The notes: generated from the letters alone by a model not told the origin. DNA of 64,000 nt from Mesotaenium endlicherianum (GCA_009602735.1 WELA01001907.1:171159-235158), one strand, 5' to 3'; shown: positions 31,590 through 43,095, counted from the stretch's first letter. A program made the numbers and translations.

Positions 31590-34500
31590 TACCTAGTTGC
31601 TTCATTTGGAGGAGGAGCTTTGGTTGGTGCTGCATGTAGGAGTGTAGAGAGAGTGTAGAGGAGAAGCAAAGATGACTTATAAGTTGCTAAAGGCAGCCAT
31701 GAAGACATTGATGCTAGCTAGCATCTCACTCTCTTGAAGAAGGGAGGAGATGGGAAGAGGGAGGTGCTCCATGAAGTGTTAACTTGGATGCAACCAGATT
31801 TTTGTACGTCTTCTTTATAGTATGAGGAGGTTGCCCAAGCATGGTAGTGATATAAGTAATATAGAGCAACCTTTTCTTGAGTATGGAGGCATATGAGCAT
31901 GAATAATATCTGGAGTTTACACGGCTGGATTTTTCCTTAAAGATGCAAGCTCTTTGGTGTTAAGCACTTTCTTTGAGGGGGGCATAGCATAGAGGTGATA
32001 GTGGCTAGAAAGGAGTGTGTGCCCATCTTTATTTCAGATCTTCAATGAAGGTGGAGCAGATTTTAAGGGTAGGCAACCGGGGACTTAGCAAGCATGTGTA
32101 CTTGCAAGTCTAGGAGCTTTGGCGAGCATAGCATTCGCAAGCTCAAGAGGTGCTCATGAGAACCTCAAGAGAGGGTGCACCGAGATGTTGCACCAAGATG
32201 GCCAAATATGTGGCCAGATTTGGGTTGCCTTGCATCACTCCTATGTAGCCACTGGTTATTTGAGGCCAGCCATGATGGAGCTTGGTACCTTGTATGGAGA
32301 TTGAAGAAGCCTCAAGTGAAGAGAAGCATCGTGGAGAAGGCTTGGAGCAAGAAGAAGTATTCCAGATTTTTCTTCAAAGAGGAGAGATGGAGATCGAGCC
32401 TTTCAAGTTCAAATTTCTCTTTTCTTATGGAGGAGTGTACTACGGATTATATGGTGTTGAGAACTATGATGAAGACGAGCCTATGGTGTGGAAGAAGAAG
32501 CAAGGTATGAAGTTGGTGCAAGAGGGCTAGTGCAAGAAATGTCTCCCACTTGAAGCGTGTGTGCCATTAGTTGTGTGATGGCATAGTTAAGGGGCAGATT
32601 TTGGTGCATCTATGGAAGCTCTTCATGTGAAAGTAGAGCACCAATGCAAGCTGGGTTTAGTAGTAAAAAGTGTCATTGGGGTGACCAAGGCTAGAGTGCA
32701 CTCAAGAAGCTAAGCATGGGGAAGGAGTTGCACAAAGAGAGTAGCCTATCCTCTAGTGCTTTAGTGCACGGGTCAAGTGAAGACCAAGGAGGAGTATGGT
32801 CAAGTGAGGATAGTGAAATAGGTGGAGGTAGATATGACCACAAGTAGCTATCTTCAGCCCGCTAGCAAAGAAGCGACGGGGGAAGGTGAAGGTGAAGGAG
32901 AAGCGCTTGTTTTGGTGACCTTGGCCCGGTCATCACACGGAGCAAGCGTGCCTCCTAACAACCTTGGCGAATGTACATCGCCGGNTGCCGGTGGAGCCTG
33001 TAGAGGTGTATGATCCCCTTGCTCATATATAGAGCAGACCCCAACTGCTCAAGTGGAGGAGCTCTTAGAAAGTGAGCTCAAGAGAAGTCCGCTTGCAAGA
33101 CAAAGTGTGTGCGAGCACAAGATGAGGTGCAAGCACTAAGACTATGTGCGTATGCCCAAGTTATGGAGTTCTTGGAGGTGTTCCAGGTGTGTTTCTTGGA
33201 GCCTGGTGCAAAGGCTTACCTTCAAGGAGAAGCAGGAGTATGTGGGAGTGAGCATCCAGCCAAAAAGAAGACTATGATGGAGTTTGGTGCACCACGAGCG
33301 AGAGTACGCGCTCATGCCTTGTAAGATTTATTATTGTCGCTTGATGGACTCTACGACTTTATGGATATGGACCTATAAGGAGGAGACCAAGTGTTATGGG
33401 GCTGATATGTCCTGCCTATGATGGAGATATGTGACAAGGACTTGGACATGAAGCTAGAAGAATCAGCGCCTATACAAGCAAGGAAGAGAGAGGCGTAAAA
33501 TCTGGACTTGGACACTCGAGTGGTAAGCACCTTACCTTCATGATGAGGGGGGGGAATGTTATAGTTGTTTATAGTGCTTGTAAGCAAGGTCAAACCAGTC
33601 CCATGAGTTCATTTGTAACTAAGAGATTTGAAGTGGAAAGAAGTTTGAGAGCAAGAGCTTGGAAGATACTCAAATCTGTCTATGATGGAGGGTTTTACGG
33701 GTACGCGAGCGCGAGGGTAAAAGTTGGCAGATTTTGGCTACTTTTTGCCTATTTGGGAGAGAGTGGGTAATATTTTCACTAGAAGTCCTACATGATGTGG
33801 GAGGCCTAGTATGAGGCCTGCCTTGAGTTATAGTCAAGTTTCTGAATCAGGGGTTTAAGCATGTGCCATTTGTAGGCGCGGGAGCTTTATCCATGTTCCG
33901 CGCGTCTGCGTCCTACGAGCGTGAGGCACAAAGTGACGATCTCGTTTGAGTGTTAGACTTTGATTCAGATTCTGAAAGTTTGTGGAGAGTCCTATGGGTT
34001 GAGATTCAGAAAAAGTAAATTTTTTTATAAAACTATTAATTTAAGTCCTGACAGTGCCACATGGCGGTCTGCTGGACTGCCGTGCGAGCCACATGTGTGA
34101 TGCAAGGCGCAATCTGATTTTATGGTCTTAGACTCAAAATCAGGGGAAACAGAGCATACCAGTGAGTTTAGAGGGGTGATTTTATGTAGATTGCACAACT
34201 TTCAGGCTAAAAATGTCAGAAAAGTCAGGGGGCTGCCACATGGCGTCTTGAGAGGTCACCACGAGTCACGCACACGAGTGAGAGAGTGCAATACCTCTAC
34301 AAGGAGTATGGCTTAGAGCTAGAGGTAGCTAAGGGTACCAGAAGGTTCAGGAACATAGTGGAGTCAGGTTCATTATGTAAACAAGTCAAAATTATAAGAG
34401 CACCACGAGTAAGCCACATGGCGCGACGAGGAGCTGCCACTTGTCCAAGAGGGCGAAGAATGAGTATTTTGGTGATTTGGCGGACTATTATGCATTGGAT

Positions 34501-34813
34501 CCAGCATTGGAGTATGTGGAGATGATGGAGGGAGTATGTTACAACATTTATGAAGATATTGGCCTAATTCCGAGACGAAGGAATTGAAGAGAAGATGCAC
34601 TTGTGTTAGGACACGCCATGTGTGGAGCCAATGTATGCGATGGAGCATTTACTAAGTGGAGCAAGTTTGGAGTGTTAAGTATCATCCTGTAGCCTGTTCA
34701 AGACCTGCAACTTGAATAATATATGTGAACATGTATTTTTCTAGCGTATATGTGAGCTCAATTCCTCATATGACGTCACTTATGCTTAGTATGCGTCGAG
34801 GACGTCGCATCTT
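31590..34813 (+). pseudogene. Element G internal region (degenerate gag/protease-linker remnants)
   Basis: Short frames only. 32282-32530 is acidic and unrecognised. 32818-33013 (VEVDMTTSSYLQ ... VTLARSSHGASVPPNNLGE) parallels VEVDTTTSNCLL ... ALARSSDGASVNPSSLGK in the protease-RT linker of element A, and 33136-33200 (EFLEVFQVCFLEPG) parallels EEFKSVFLEDLP. RT is absent. A single N sits at 32985. A G-run at 33547-33554 followed by AATGTTATAG resembles a polypurine tract but has no LTR partner. The rest shows no gene. Confidence 0.65.
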
Positions 34814-34827
34814 GAGGAGGGGGATGA

Positions 34828-35136
34828 TGTAAGATTATGAAAGTGAAGTTTGTTTCTTTGTAGTATTTTATATGCATAGAGTGTGATTTAATAAGAACTT
34901 TAACCCTTATTTCAAGTCATTTGGACAAGTATTGAGATAGTTATGAATTTTGGAAGTTTTTAGTGAGTTTTTAATGTCACATATTCTATTTAGTGACAAG
35001 GACAGGTCCAGTGACGAAAATTTCGGTTGGAGTCCAGGAAGTAGGACATTGAAACATGAGGGTTCCAGAAAGTACGTACAATTACGTAGAGTGCCAAAGT
35101 GATCGTGAAATTTCTAAAAACTCCGTGAGGAGTTAG
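34828..35136 (+). repeat. Element G 3' LTR, first part
   Basis: 309 bp collinear with the start of the 5' LTR, preceded by the polypurine tract. It ends at GTTAG (35132-35136), duplicated at 43821-43825 by the insertion of element E. Confidence 0.92.
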
Positions 35137-35858
35137 TGAAATGAATCGACTTATCAAATAGGCGATTAACAATTAATAAAGATCTTTATATCAGCAAGTA
35201 ATCTTTATGGTATTTTCCGTTAATTGGATTGACGGCAAAGGACAACACACTAGCAGTGAATAATACTCGTCAGTCAAACGAGAGTAAACTAGCATCAATA
35301 ATGCAAATCAGTAAACTCATACATAAGCAAGGTTAGAAGACAGTGCGTATCGATGGCTTCTCGCCTCATATTCAGATCTCTCTCAGTAAGCTGTACAAGA
35401 GAGTTGGCCTCGTTTCCAAATGCCGAACTCGAGAGCAATGCCTAGCATATGTACATGGAATGAGTTTACTGTTCAACGGTCAGTGCGATGGCACCGCCTA
35501 CCCGGGAGTTAACCACGTTGGTAGGACCTCGGTTAACCAAATCCACCGCCATCTCCCATCATCCCGAATCGCCATCCATCATAGGCATGTCATCTGGCCA
35601 TTCATCTAGCATAACACACTTAGATGCATATTGAGGCAGTTCGCTGCTACCCAGTACGGAAGTCAGCTGGCTGTCAAAGAATGTGTCAGCAAGCTGACTT
35701 AAGGTGACCTCAGCCTGCTACTTCCGGCCTGAGTCATTAAACTGATATTAAGTATAGAGTCCAGCAGACTGATTGTTAACTAGAGTTCAGCAGGCTGAAC
35801 TTATTTAACTATATTATTTAAATGAATATTATGTCAACCAGTATACTGATTCATTACA
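35137..35858 (-). repeat. Element E 3' LTR
   Basis: 722 bp, ends TGTAATGAAT/ATTCATTTCA, closely similar to 43096-43820. It carries the palindromic core (35497-35540). It is followed on the internal side by the purine tract GTTGGAGGGAT in element sense. Confidence 0.92.
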
Positions 35859-36114
35859 ATCCCTCCAACTTATCATGTTGTCGCCTCGACAACACTAACA
35901 CTAATAACAGCGTGCTGTCCCTCTTATCCCCAGCCTGCTGCCCTTAGGAGGTAGATGTCACTGAGGCCCTATACTCAGAAGAGCCAGACCTCCTCCTATC
36001 TGGTCTTCTGAAGCCTGTCAGAGGAGGAGGTTCCGAGTAAGGACCCGGCGGAGAACGCAGTATCTGGGCTGTTTCCTCCTGCACAGTCTGAAACTGAAGG
36101 GAGGCAGCCTTCTC

Positions 36115-36819
36115 CTAGGCAGCCCTCAAAGTGACAGGTACGTATACCGGCATCCCAGAAGGATGTTGCATGACGTGAGCCAAGGGTACATGCCCTCTCT
36201 GCGAGGGAGATGCTGGCAGGCCTCTGGCTATCTCCCGAGCAGCCCTCCTGTCTGCCCTGTTTGACTGGGTCTCCTTGCCTGGAGATGGGCTCTGTCCTCT
36301 GGCAATCCCCAGCCAAGTGATATCCTCCTCTTTAGCGAGTTGCTGCGGGGCCCACCCCGTCTTCTCCCTTACAGGGGATGTGGCAGGTGTAAGGATCACG
36401 GCGGGGCTAGTGTCCTCCTCCTCGCCTTCCTCCTCGTCTTCCTCCGACTCCTCCTCCTCGCCCTCCCCGGGTTCCTCTGAGACTTCTGGGGTCTCCTCTG
36501 TCAGCTGCTCCAGCTCTTCCCGAGAAAAGGAATATCCTACTGACCTTCCCCTTTTGGGTGCTGGTGGGGGCTGCTGAGTTCGGACCGCATAGAGGTCCTT
36601 TTCCTCCTGCTTACTTGCCCATTTGGCATAAGCGTGCTTCCCTTTGGAGAATGACTCTCGGGCCCTGCTCCTGTCCCCCTGCATCTCTTGGCTCATGCAG
36701 TCTCTGACTCCATCCAATCTTGGGTCCCAAGCCGCAATGTGAGGGGGCAATACTATGTTCCCGTTTAGGTCCGTCACGAAATCCTCATCCATCGCCCTGT
36801 CATTCTGCTGGTCCCTCAT
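36115..36819 (-). CDS. Element E extra ORF, second frame (acidic, unknown)
   Basis: 234 residues starting MRDQQNDRAMDEDF. An unrecognised N-terminal half (DLNGNIVLPPHIAAWDPRLD) is followed by a basic patch (PKRGRSVGYSFSREELEQL), an acidic run rich in Glu (about residues 120-145), then a basic C-terminal third (NRADRRAAREIARG). No signal peptide or membrane segment is evident. It lies between integrase and the 3' LTR on the element's coding strand, where env or additional genes sit in some LTR elements. It starts within the 3' end of the preceding frame's readable extension, one frame over. No known family recognised; it could be a captured host gene fragment. Confidence 0.6.
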   Translation of the reverse strand: MRDQQNDRAMDEDFVTDLNGNIVLPPHIAAWDPRLDGVRDCMSQEMQGDRSRARESFSKGKHAYAKWASKQEEKDLYAVRTQQPPPAPKRGRSVGYSFSREELEQLTEETPEVSEEPGEGEEEESEEDEEEGEEEDTSPAVILTPATSPVREKTGWAPQQLAKEEDITWLGIARGQSPSPGKETQSNRADRRAAREIARGLPASPSQRGHVPLAHVMQHPSGMPVYVPVTLRAA

Positions 36820-36889
36820 GTTGAGTCATCCATCGCCAATCAGTGGGCTTTTGGAAGAAGGCAGCGTCTGTCTTTTTGAGAGTACAAGA

Positions 36890-37615
36890 CTACCAGTGCC
36901 CTGCAAAGTCCAGCTGATTGGTTTCTCTAGCCAAGACTTCCCAACTCCTACTCTCCACCTCATTGTACATGGCCTTGAACCTGTTGTGGGGTGTTGAGTC
37001 CTTGAAGCTGTCCGCGTCCATGGGGATTATCCTGATGACCCCATCTGTCCCCCAGATACCAGGAATCGAGACAGCTCCTGCTTCGTTCACCTGGGCCATT
37101 ACCTTGGCCTCTCCGATGGTATATCCTACCATCCTGGCGTAATCGTGGTAGAGGAAGAGCCCTGTGCCGACCTCTATATACTTGTCAAAGTTTTCGGATG
37201 TCTCCCCTTCCATCTGGAGGATTTCCTTCTGCGACTCACTGCGACTTCTCTGGGCATACTTGAAGGCCTTCTTCAGTAGATCAAAGCCCTTGCCCAGCAC
37301 CGTGTAGCGGTAGCTGCTGATTCTCCTCTGTTCTTCTTCTTCAGCCTGCTGCTTCCGCTTCTCCTCAGCTTGCCTCTCCTCCTCTGCTTTCTTGGCCTCC
37401 TCTGCAGCTTTTCTGTCCATTTCTTCTTGCCTTAGTCTGGCTTGTTCCTCCTCCTCCTTCTTCTTCTGTGCCTCCCGCTGTTGTTGGAGTCGTTGTGATT
37501 CCCGAGCGGAGATGGAAGATGATTCGATGTCTCCACGGAATTGCAAGTATTCTGCATGTGCCTCTTCCGCCCTTCTCTTTCTCTTGAGCTCCGACTTTTG
37601 AGTCATCCTGCTCAA
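36890..37615 (-). CDS. Element E extra ORF, first frame (coiled-coil, unknown)
   Basis: 241 residues starting MSRMTQKSELKRKRR. Residues about 5-100 are a Lys/Glu/Gln/Arg-rich region with heptad-like spacing (KKKEEEEQARLRQEEMDRKA), a probable coiled coil. Residues 100-241 look globular (YRYTVLGKGFDLLKKAFKYA, GLFLYHDYARMVGYTIGEAK, GIWGTDGVIRIIPMDADSF). After the TAG the same frame stays readable for 29 codons (SCTLKKTDAAFFQKPTDWRW) before another stop, next to the start of the second frame, so the two may once have been one protein. Not related to gag or pol. Position downstream of the chromodomain suggests an env-position gene or transduced host exon. Function unknown. Confidence 0.65.
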   Translation of the reverse strand: MSRMTQKSELKRKRRAEEAHAEYLQFRGDIESSSISARESQRLQQQREAQKKKEEEEQARLRQEEMDRKAAEEAKKAEEERQAEEKRKQQAEEEEQRRISSYRYTVLGKGFDLLKKAFKYAQRSRSESQKEILQMEGETSENFDKYIEVGTGLFLYHDYARMVGYTIGEAKVMAQVNEAGAVSIPGIWGTDGVIRIIPMDADSFKDSTPHNRFKAMYNEVESRSWEVLARETNQLDFAGHW

Positions 37616-37862
37616 TCATAAACACAATACAGTTAGTGAAGTCATGATATTTTGCCGCTACTGAGTGCCCTTGATGAAGAGGAACGCGATCGGGAGAGTT
37701 CCTAGTGTGGAATACCTGGTGTGAGTAAATATAAGGAAAAATTGAGTTAGAGAGCAAGTGAGTGTGAGCGCAGGTTGAGTGCGTAATATGGTGATCACAG
37801 ACTACCACTCCCTCCTATCTTAAATTTAAAGGTGGGCTGCCTGTCACAACTGTCACTAACTG

Positions 37863-38342
37863 TCACATTGCCCTCCAACTTATATGGAGACAGGACCGCC
37901 TGTCACCTTCCCGTGTCAACTGAAATGACTGTTCGGGAGGTGCCCCAGCCGCCCGAAGGTGGAACCGTTTCAACGCCCCTTTGGCATTAGTCAGCTGGTC
38001 TTCAAATTCCCAAGTGTCCCCAGAGGCATCGTAACCCTTCCATCGGATGAGGTACTTCATCACATATTTAGACGATCGACGGACCGAGCGAGCGTCTAAA
38101 ATCTCCTCGACCTCATATTCCTCAGGATCGCCGTGCCGGACAGCGGGGACCGGTCCCGGTTGGACAGGTAACCGACCTGTGAACAGTGAATCACCTTTGA
38201 TGTATGGTTCCAGGAAGGAGACATTAAAGACCGGGTGACCCTTGTAGTCAGCTGACATGTTCAGTTTGTAAGCATTCTGACCGACACGACGTACCACCGA
38301 ATATGGACCGACCCAGACAGGGCCAAGCTTTTTCTTGACCAC
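37863..38342 (-). pseudogene. Element E integrase C-terminus with chromodomain
   Basis: A 159-residue block: barrel segment (VKKKLGPVWVGPYSVVRRVG, HPVFNVSFLEPYIKGD), then a chromodomain (EEYEVEEILDARSVRR, YVMKYLIRWKGYDASGDTWE) and a short tail. It is continuous with the core upstream in biology but cut from it by the N at 38412 with about 19 bp duplicated around it. The chromodomain is complete in appearance and would direct integration to marked chromatin. Confidence 0.87.
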
Positions 38343-38462
38343 ACCAGGGAGGTACAGGTGCTGAGAATGCAGTTTGACTAAATCCCCCTTGGAAAATGTC
38401 AGTTCCCGACGNAAAAATGTCAGCTGCCGACGCTGTTGATTAGCGTATTTTTGTTGGTTTTC

Positions 38463-38999
38463 TTAGGCTTTGTGCAGGCTTTGTTGGACTTCTGACAGGG
38501 TGTCAGCAAACTCCTGAGTTAACTGGAGGGAGACCGGGTTGTCAATCCCTTCCGGGTGAGTTAAAGATTCCCCTAGCACATCTAGAGGAGACTTAGGGAC
38601 TCTACCCAGGCTGAGTTCAAAAGGAGTTTTGCCCGTTGACGCGTGCACCGCACTGTTGACCGCAAACTGAATTTGAGGCAACAGGTCATCCCAATTATCT
38701 TGTTTTTGGTTAATATATGCTCTCAGCACCTCCTGCAGAACTCGGTTAGTTCTTTCAGTCTGCCCATCAGTCTGAGGGCGGTTTGCTGTGTTGAGCAGCT
38801 GTTTGACTCCCATTAACTTCATTAAAGGTCTCCAAATCTTAGAGGTGAAATTTGAGTCTTTGTCTGAGATGATATTAGAAGGTAGCCCATGTTGGCACAC
38901 TACATGGTTGTAAAACTGTCTCGCTGTTTCGAGTGCAGTTACTTTGACAGTTGTGGGGATGAAAATGACCATTTTTGTCAGTTTATCCACGACTACCAA
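38463..38999 (-). pseudogene. Element E integrase catalytic core
   Basis: The core carries VVVDKLTKMVIFIPTTV, ISDKDSNFTSKIW and QTDGQTERTNRVLQ with all three acidic residues, then QIQFAVNSAVHASTGKTPFE. It ends in a TAA where CAA (HKAQENQQKY) is expected, the only clear nonsense change. Upstream it is split from the zinc-binding domain by the N at 39029, where CAGTTC is repeated on both sides. With the assembly artefact removed, the frame would probably be continuous with 39074-41680. Confidence 0.88.
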
Positions 39000-39073
39000 T
39001 ATCGAATCATGCCCGTTGGCAGTTCTTGNCCAGTTCGTGGTAGTGTGACCACCCAGTCCATGGATATAGTTTC

Positions 39074-41680
39074 CTAGCGTCCAGCTGGGATGGGCAGTGG
39101 TTGCAAGAGACCTCCGGGTGGTGTGTGCCGAGACTTATGTCTCTGACACTGGTCACAAGACTTGACATATTTCAAGACCTCCCGGGGTAACCCCTCCCAA
39201 TGATAATGTTTTGTCAGTTTGCCAACAGTTTTGGCCTGCCCCAAATGTCCACCCAGGAGACTGTCATGAGCTTGACTCAGTAAGAGAGACCTTATTTCCA
39301 AATTATTAGGAATGACCAGCTTCAGCCTGCCTGAAGTGGTTTCAGTCACCCAGACCCCTCCCTCAAGCTTATAACCGAGTGCAGTAGCACGACACACACC
39401 AGTAGTGGGGCTGGGCTCAAATGTTGGGTCAGAAAGGTAGGCTTTCCTAAGTTGTTCTAGGAAGGACTTTTTCACCTTTAAAGAAGTGAGTGCACACAGG
39501 ACTTTATCCACAGGATGCTGACTAAAGTTCCTTTGTTGCAAGTCAGGTCTTCTAGAGAGTGCATCAGCAGGATTCAACTTCCCTGGTTTGTAGTCGATCT
39601 GGACTTGGAACTGCTCCAGCATCTGGCTCCAGCGGTTCTCCCTCCTCGACAGCTTGGACTTCTTCTGAAAGTGGGTCAGAGCTAGATGATCTGTAATCAC
39701 CTTAAAAGCTTTACCATGTAAGTATGCTCTCCACTGTTTGAGTACATGAATGATAGCTAGCAGCTCTTTATCATGCACTGAGTAATTAATCTCCGCTGGA
39801 TTAAATTTCATAGACTCATACAACACAGGATGCCACTCCTGCCGTACCTTACCATCCTTTGTGGTTTTGTCAGCAGGCTGCAACAAAATAGCACCCATGG
39901 CAAAATCAGAGGCATCAGTAACCACCTGCACCGGTTTGCTGGGGTCATACACGGCTAGCACTGGGGCAGAACAAAGGGCATCTTTAAGGGTCTGGAAGGC
40001 AGCCTGCTGCTCTTCCCCCCACACATACCCGATGTCTTTCTTAGTAAGGTCAGTCAGTTTACTGGCCTTTGTGGAATAATTCTCAATAAATCTCCTATAG
40101 TATTTAGCCAACCCGAGAAAGGATCTAACTTCAGAGACAGACTGTGGTATTGGCCAGTCCCTTATGGTCTGGACTATCTTAGGATCCACGCTGATGCCCT
40201 TTATACTGACAATGTGGCCTAAGAATTCAATACTGTCTTTGAAGAAATCACACTTGCTCATTTTAGCATATAAGTGATTCGTTCTCAGAGTGTCCAAGAC
40301 TATCGTTAAGTGTTCAGCGTGCTGAGCTTCATCTTTAGAGAAGATTAAAATATCATCCAGGAAAACTTGCACAAACTTATCCAAATAAGGTCTGAAAATG
40401 TCATTCATAGCACCCATGAAGGTGGCAGGAGCATTAGTCAGTCCAAATGGCATCACGTTGAACTCATAGTGTCCATAACGTGTACGGAAGGCAGTCTTGT
40501 CTTCATCCCCCTCAGCAATTCTGATTTGATGATAACCACTCTTGAGATCTATCTTACTGATCACCTTAGCACCAGACAGAGTATCAAGCAAGTCTTCGAT
40601 CCTGGGTAAAGTATACTTGTTCTTTACTGTAATTCTGTTCAGGGCTCTGTAATCCACACACATCTGCAGACTGCCATCCTTTTTCTTAAGAAATAGGATG
40701 GGTGCGCCGTAAGGTGGTTTACTGGGAGAAATATAACTATTTTCCTCAAGCTCTGCAATCTGTGTTTTCAACTCCTCGCTCTCCACATAAGACAAGCCAT
40801 ACGTGCGTTGCCAAGGTGGCTGACTCCCAGGTAATAGATCAATCCTATGATCTACTTCCCTTTTAGGGGGTAGTCCTGGAGGCATATTAAACACATCAGT
40901 GTACTGAGCAACAATTTTTGCAGCAGTAGGGTGCTCCGAAGGGCTTACCTTTTTCTCAACCACTTCTTCAGGTTGAGGAGGTACCTCTCTTAGCAGCAGA
41001 CAGAACATTCTGTCTTCCTTCTGGTTCCAGCTTTTGACGAACTCCATTGCATTCAGCAACTTGCATCCTTCTGGAAGCCTCTTCTTTTCCTTCATTTGCC
41101 ATCCACACAGGACAAGAGGAAGAGCACTGGTGGGTGCCAAGTCAGTCTGCCCATCACTGGCTCCTCTCACTTTAACTGTACCTCTGCTCCAACACACTTC
41201 AGCTTGATGTCTATTAAGCCAGGACCTGCCTAGCACGAGATCATAAAAGCCAGTGTTGAGTACCTCAAATGTAAGCGTTTCAGTTAGAACTGCAATGCCA
41301 GAACCTAACTGGACCTCAATAGGCTTGGTTATAACTCCTCCCGGGATACTTGAGGCATCTCCAAGGAATATTTTTCTATTCCCTTGGGTGACAGTAGGCA
41401 GCCTTAGCCGCTTAACTAAGTCCTTGTGGATAAAAGTATGTGACGCCCCTCCGTCAACAAATGCCCTCACCTTCCTACCTGCAATCATGCAATGCAGTAG
41501 GATAGGGGGGACTGTCTTTTCCTGACTTTCGCATTGTTCTCCTGACGTAGCAAAGAAATGTTGGACATCAGGTGGAACAAGAGCATCCAGAGTGTGCACT
41601 CTCTGGACGTCTATATTGCTGATGGTCTCCTTTATCTGGTCGTCAGGCATGCATAGTGAATCCAGTTCAGCAGGACCCAT
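39074..41680 (-). CDS. Element E Pol: protease, reverse transcriptase, RNase H, integrase N-terminus
   Basis: An 868-residue open frame, the longest in the window. Order: [13 protein letters not shown] start; protease active site [13 protein letters not shown] (about 80) and [13 protein letters not shown] from about 300 ([75 protein letters not shown]); RNase H ([56 protein letters not shown]); zinc-binding His2Cys2 ([11 protein letters not shown] ... CDQC). All catalytic residues of RT and RNase H are present. The protease has DGGA in place of D(S/T)GA, shared with B. Possibly competent apart from integrase. It begins about 270 bp downstream of the gag stop in this copy because gag is damaged. 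Confidence 0.93.
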   Translation of the reverse strand: MGPAELDSLCMPDDQIKETISNIDVQRVHTLDALVPPDVQHFFATSGEQCESQEKTVPPILLHCMIAGRKVRAFVDGGASHTFIHKDLVKRLRLPTVTQGNRKIFLGDASSIPGGVITKPIEVQLGSGIAVLTETLTFEVLNTGFYDLVLGRSWLNRHQAEVCWSRGTVKVRGASDGQTDLAPTSALPLVLCGWQMKEKKRLPEGCKLLNAMEFVKSWNQKEDRMFCLLLREVPPQPEEVVEKKVSPSEHPTAAKIVAQYTDVFNMPPGLPPKREVDHRIDLLPGSQPPWQRTYGLSYVESEELKTQIAELEENSYISPSKPPYGAPILFLKKKDGSLQMCVDYRALNRITVKNKYTLPRIEDLLDTLSGAKVISKIDLKSGYHQIRIAEGDEDKTAFRTRYGHYEFNVMPFGLTNAPATFMGAMNDIFRPYLDKFVQVFLDDILIFSKDEAQHAEHLTIVLDTLRTNHLYAKMSKCDFFKDSIEFLGHIVSIKGISVDPKIVQTIRDWPIPQSVSEVRSFLGLAKYYRRFIENYSTKASKLTDLTKKDIGYVWGEEQQAAFQTLKDALCSAPVLAVYDPSKPVQVVTDASDFAMGAILLQPADKTTKDGKVRQEWHPVLYESMKFNPAEINYSVHDKELLAIIHVLKQWRAYLHGKAFKVITDHLALTHFQKKSKLSRRENRWSQMLEQFQVQIDYKPGKLNPADALSRRPDLQQRNFSQHPVDKVLCALTSLKVKKSFLEQLRKAYLSDPTFEPSPTTGVCRATALGYKLEGGVWVTETTSGRLKLVIPNNLEIRSLLLSQAHDSLLGGHLGQAKTVGKLTKHYHWEGLPREVLKYVKSCDQCQRHKSRHTPPGGLLQPLPIPAGR

Positions 41681-41945
41681 AATACCTGCTACGAGGGCAG
41701 CTAGTGACGACTCACTATCTCTAGCATCCTCACAGTCAGTAGACTGGATTACTGACTGTTACTGTGGCTGGTCTTTTCTCTTGACCTTTAACAGGTGCTT
41801 GACTGGACACTGTTCTCTGTAGTGGCCTTTCTGCTGACAATGGCTTCTTGACAATCTTAGACACCAAAGCGTTACTCTGGCGCTTGTGATTGAACTGCTG
41901 CTGATCCCAGGCGTCAGCATCCTGCATCAAGTCAGCCAGTTTCTC

Positions 41946-43061
41946 CTACTTTTTCTCAGCAAAATGACCAGAGACCTCGGATTTCAAGCCATACCTGAAG
42001 TATGCTATCCTATACCGTTCTGGCAAATCTGGCAACTTCATCATGTTCTCTTGGAACTTTTGAGCAAACTCAGCAACTAAAGTGGTCTGCTTCTGTGTCA
42101 GGAAGATCATCGCATAGATAGCTTTCTCCTGGTTGATGACCTGGCTTTCTAGCTGGTTGATGACATCAAACTTCTCATGCAACTTCTCGACAAACTCTAC
42201 CCACGTAGGGTCACCGAGTTGCCGAGCCTTACGCTCTCCCTCCCAGTAAAGCCACCAGTCTGCGGCACTGCCTTTCAGTAGCGCACCGGTGTGCCTGACC
42301 TTCTCGTAATCTTGCAGTTCTGGGTAGTTCTCCAGCCACTGCTCAACATCCGCGAGAAACTTGATCAGGTAATATTTTCTGTTTCCCTCAGGATCATAGT
42401 CCTGGGGAGGTTTCGGCTTGGGCTTACTAGGCCCTCGGCCACCACCACTAGTGGTGTGAGACCCCAGTTGGTCTCTGTCCCGCAGTAGGGACATTATGAT
42501 TCTTTTGTCCTCCTGCTGGGACTGATACATGGTCGCCATTTGCGACTGCATCTGAACGAACAATGCTCCCAAGTCTACATTTTGGGGTGGTAGATTAGCA
42601 AATGCAGCAGCAGCATTGGCATCTACTCGCTGAGTAGTGTCCTCAACAATCCCTCTTGCTCCTGCAGCAGCAATTCCTGCCGCATTCAGCCGGTCACGTA
42701 TTTGACCTAGGGGTACATTGAGTTGTACAGCAGGAGGTGGTTTCAGAACATTGGCCCTTGATGCCATAAGTTCTTCAACAGTGCGCTTGTCAGCCGGCTG
42801 TCCTTCCCTCCTTTCTGTATCTTCAGCGGCCCTTGCTACTTGTTCAGCTTCTAATCTGGCTCTCTCCTCCTCAGCTTGCTGTGTTGCGACTGTGGCAATA
42901 GCAGCTGCCTCATCTGCAGCCTCTCTAGCTTCAGTATCTGCTACTGCCTCAGAATAAGTACGGGTTCCCGCTACATGGCTTTCCGCCTGGTTTTCGACAT
43001 TCTCGTTATCCTGGTTCTCCATGTCTCGGGAGTTGCTAGTTTGAGACCTTGTCCTTACCAT
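41946..43061 (-). CDS. Element E Gag (C-terminally truncated frame)
   Basis: 371 residues from MVRTRSQTSNSRDMENQDNE, directly inside the PBS. Ala/Glu-rich coiled-coil region (about 45-120), spacer (PPQNVDLGALFVQMQSQMAT), then a capsid-like region (KYYLIKFLADVEQWLENYPE, GALLKGSAADWWLYWEGERK, TLVAEFAQKFQENMMKLPD). A TAG follows FAEKK where B reads on (AEKKYEKL). Downstream readable codons (QDADAWDQQQFNHKRQSNAL) lead to a partial zinc knuckle, HCQQKGHYREQC, whose first Cys has been removed by a deletion of roughly 190 bp relative to B. It would form the particle shell. Confidence 0.88.
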   Translation of the reverse strand: MVRTRSQTSNSRDMENQDNENVENQAESHVAGTRTYSEAVADTEAREAADEAAAIATVATQQAEEERARLEAEQVARAAEDTERREGQPADKRTVEELMASRANVLKPPPAVQLNVPLGQIRDRLNAAGIAAAGARGIVEDTTQRVDANAAAAFANLPPQNVDLGALFVQMQSQMATMYQSQQEDKRIIMSLLRDRDQLGSHTTSGGGRGPSKPKPKPPQDYDPEGNRKYYLIKFLADVEQWLENYPELQDYEKVRHTGALLKGSAADWWLYWEGERKARQLGDPTWVEFVEKLHEKFDVINQLESQVINQEKAIYAMIFLTQKQTTLVAEFAQKFQENMMKLPDLPERYRIAYFRYGLKSEVSGHFAEKK

Positions 43062-43082
43062 ACAAAGAAGACTGTGATAACT

Positions 43083-43094
43083 GCTCCGATACCA
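43083..43094 (-). other. Element E primer-binding site
   Basis: The minus strand reads TGGTATCGGAGC, one base after the LTR end (TTTCAG). Same as B and C. Confidence 0.83.
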
Positions 43095-43095
43095 C

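Noticed and set aside
33547-33556. G-run followed by TGTTATAG inside G, considered as a second polypurine tract and LTR start
   Set aside because: No second copy of the following sequence exists in the window, so no LTR can be supported.
36275-36577. Ser/Pro-rich plus-strand ORF
   Set aside because: Antisense shadow of the Glu-rich stretch of the E extra ORF.
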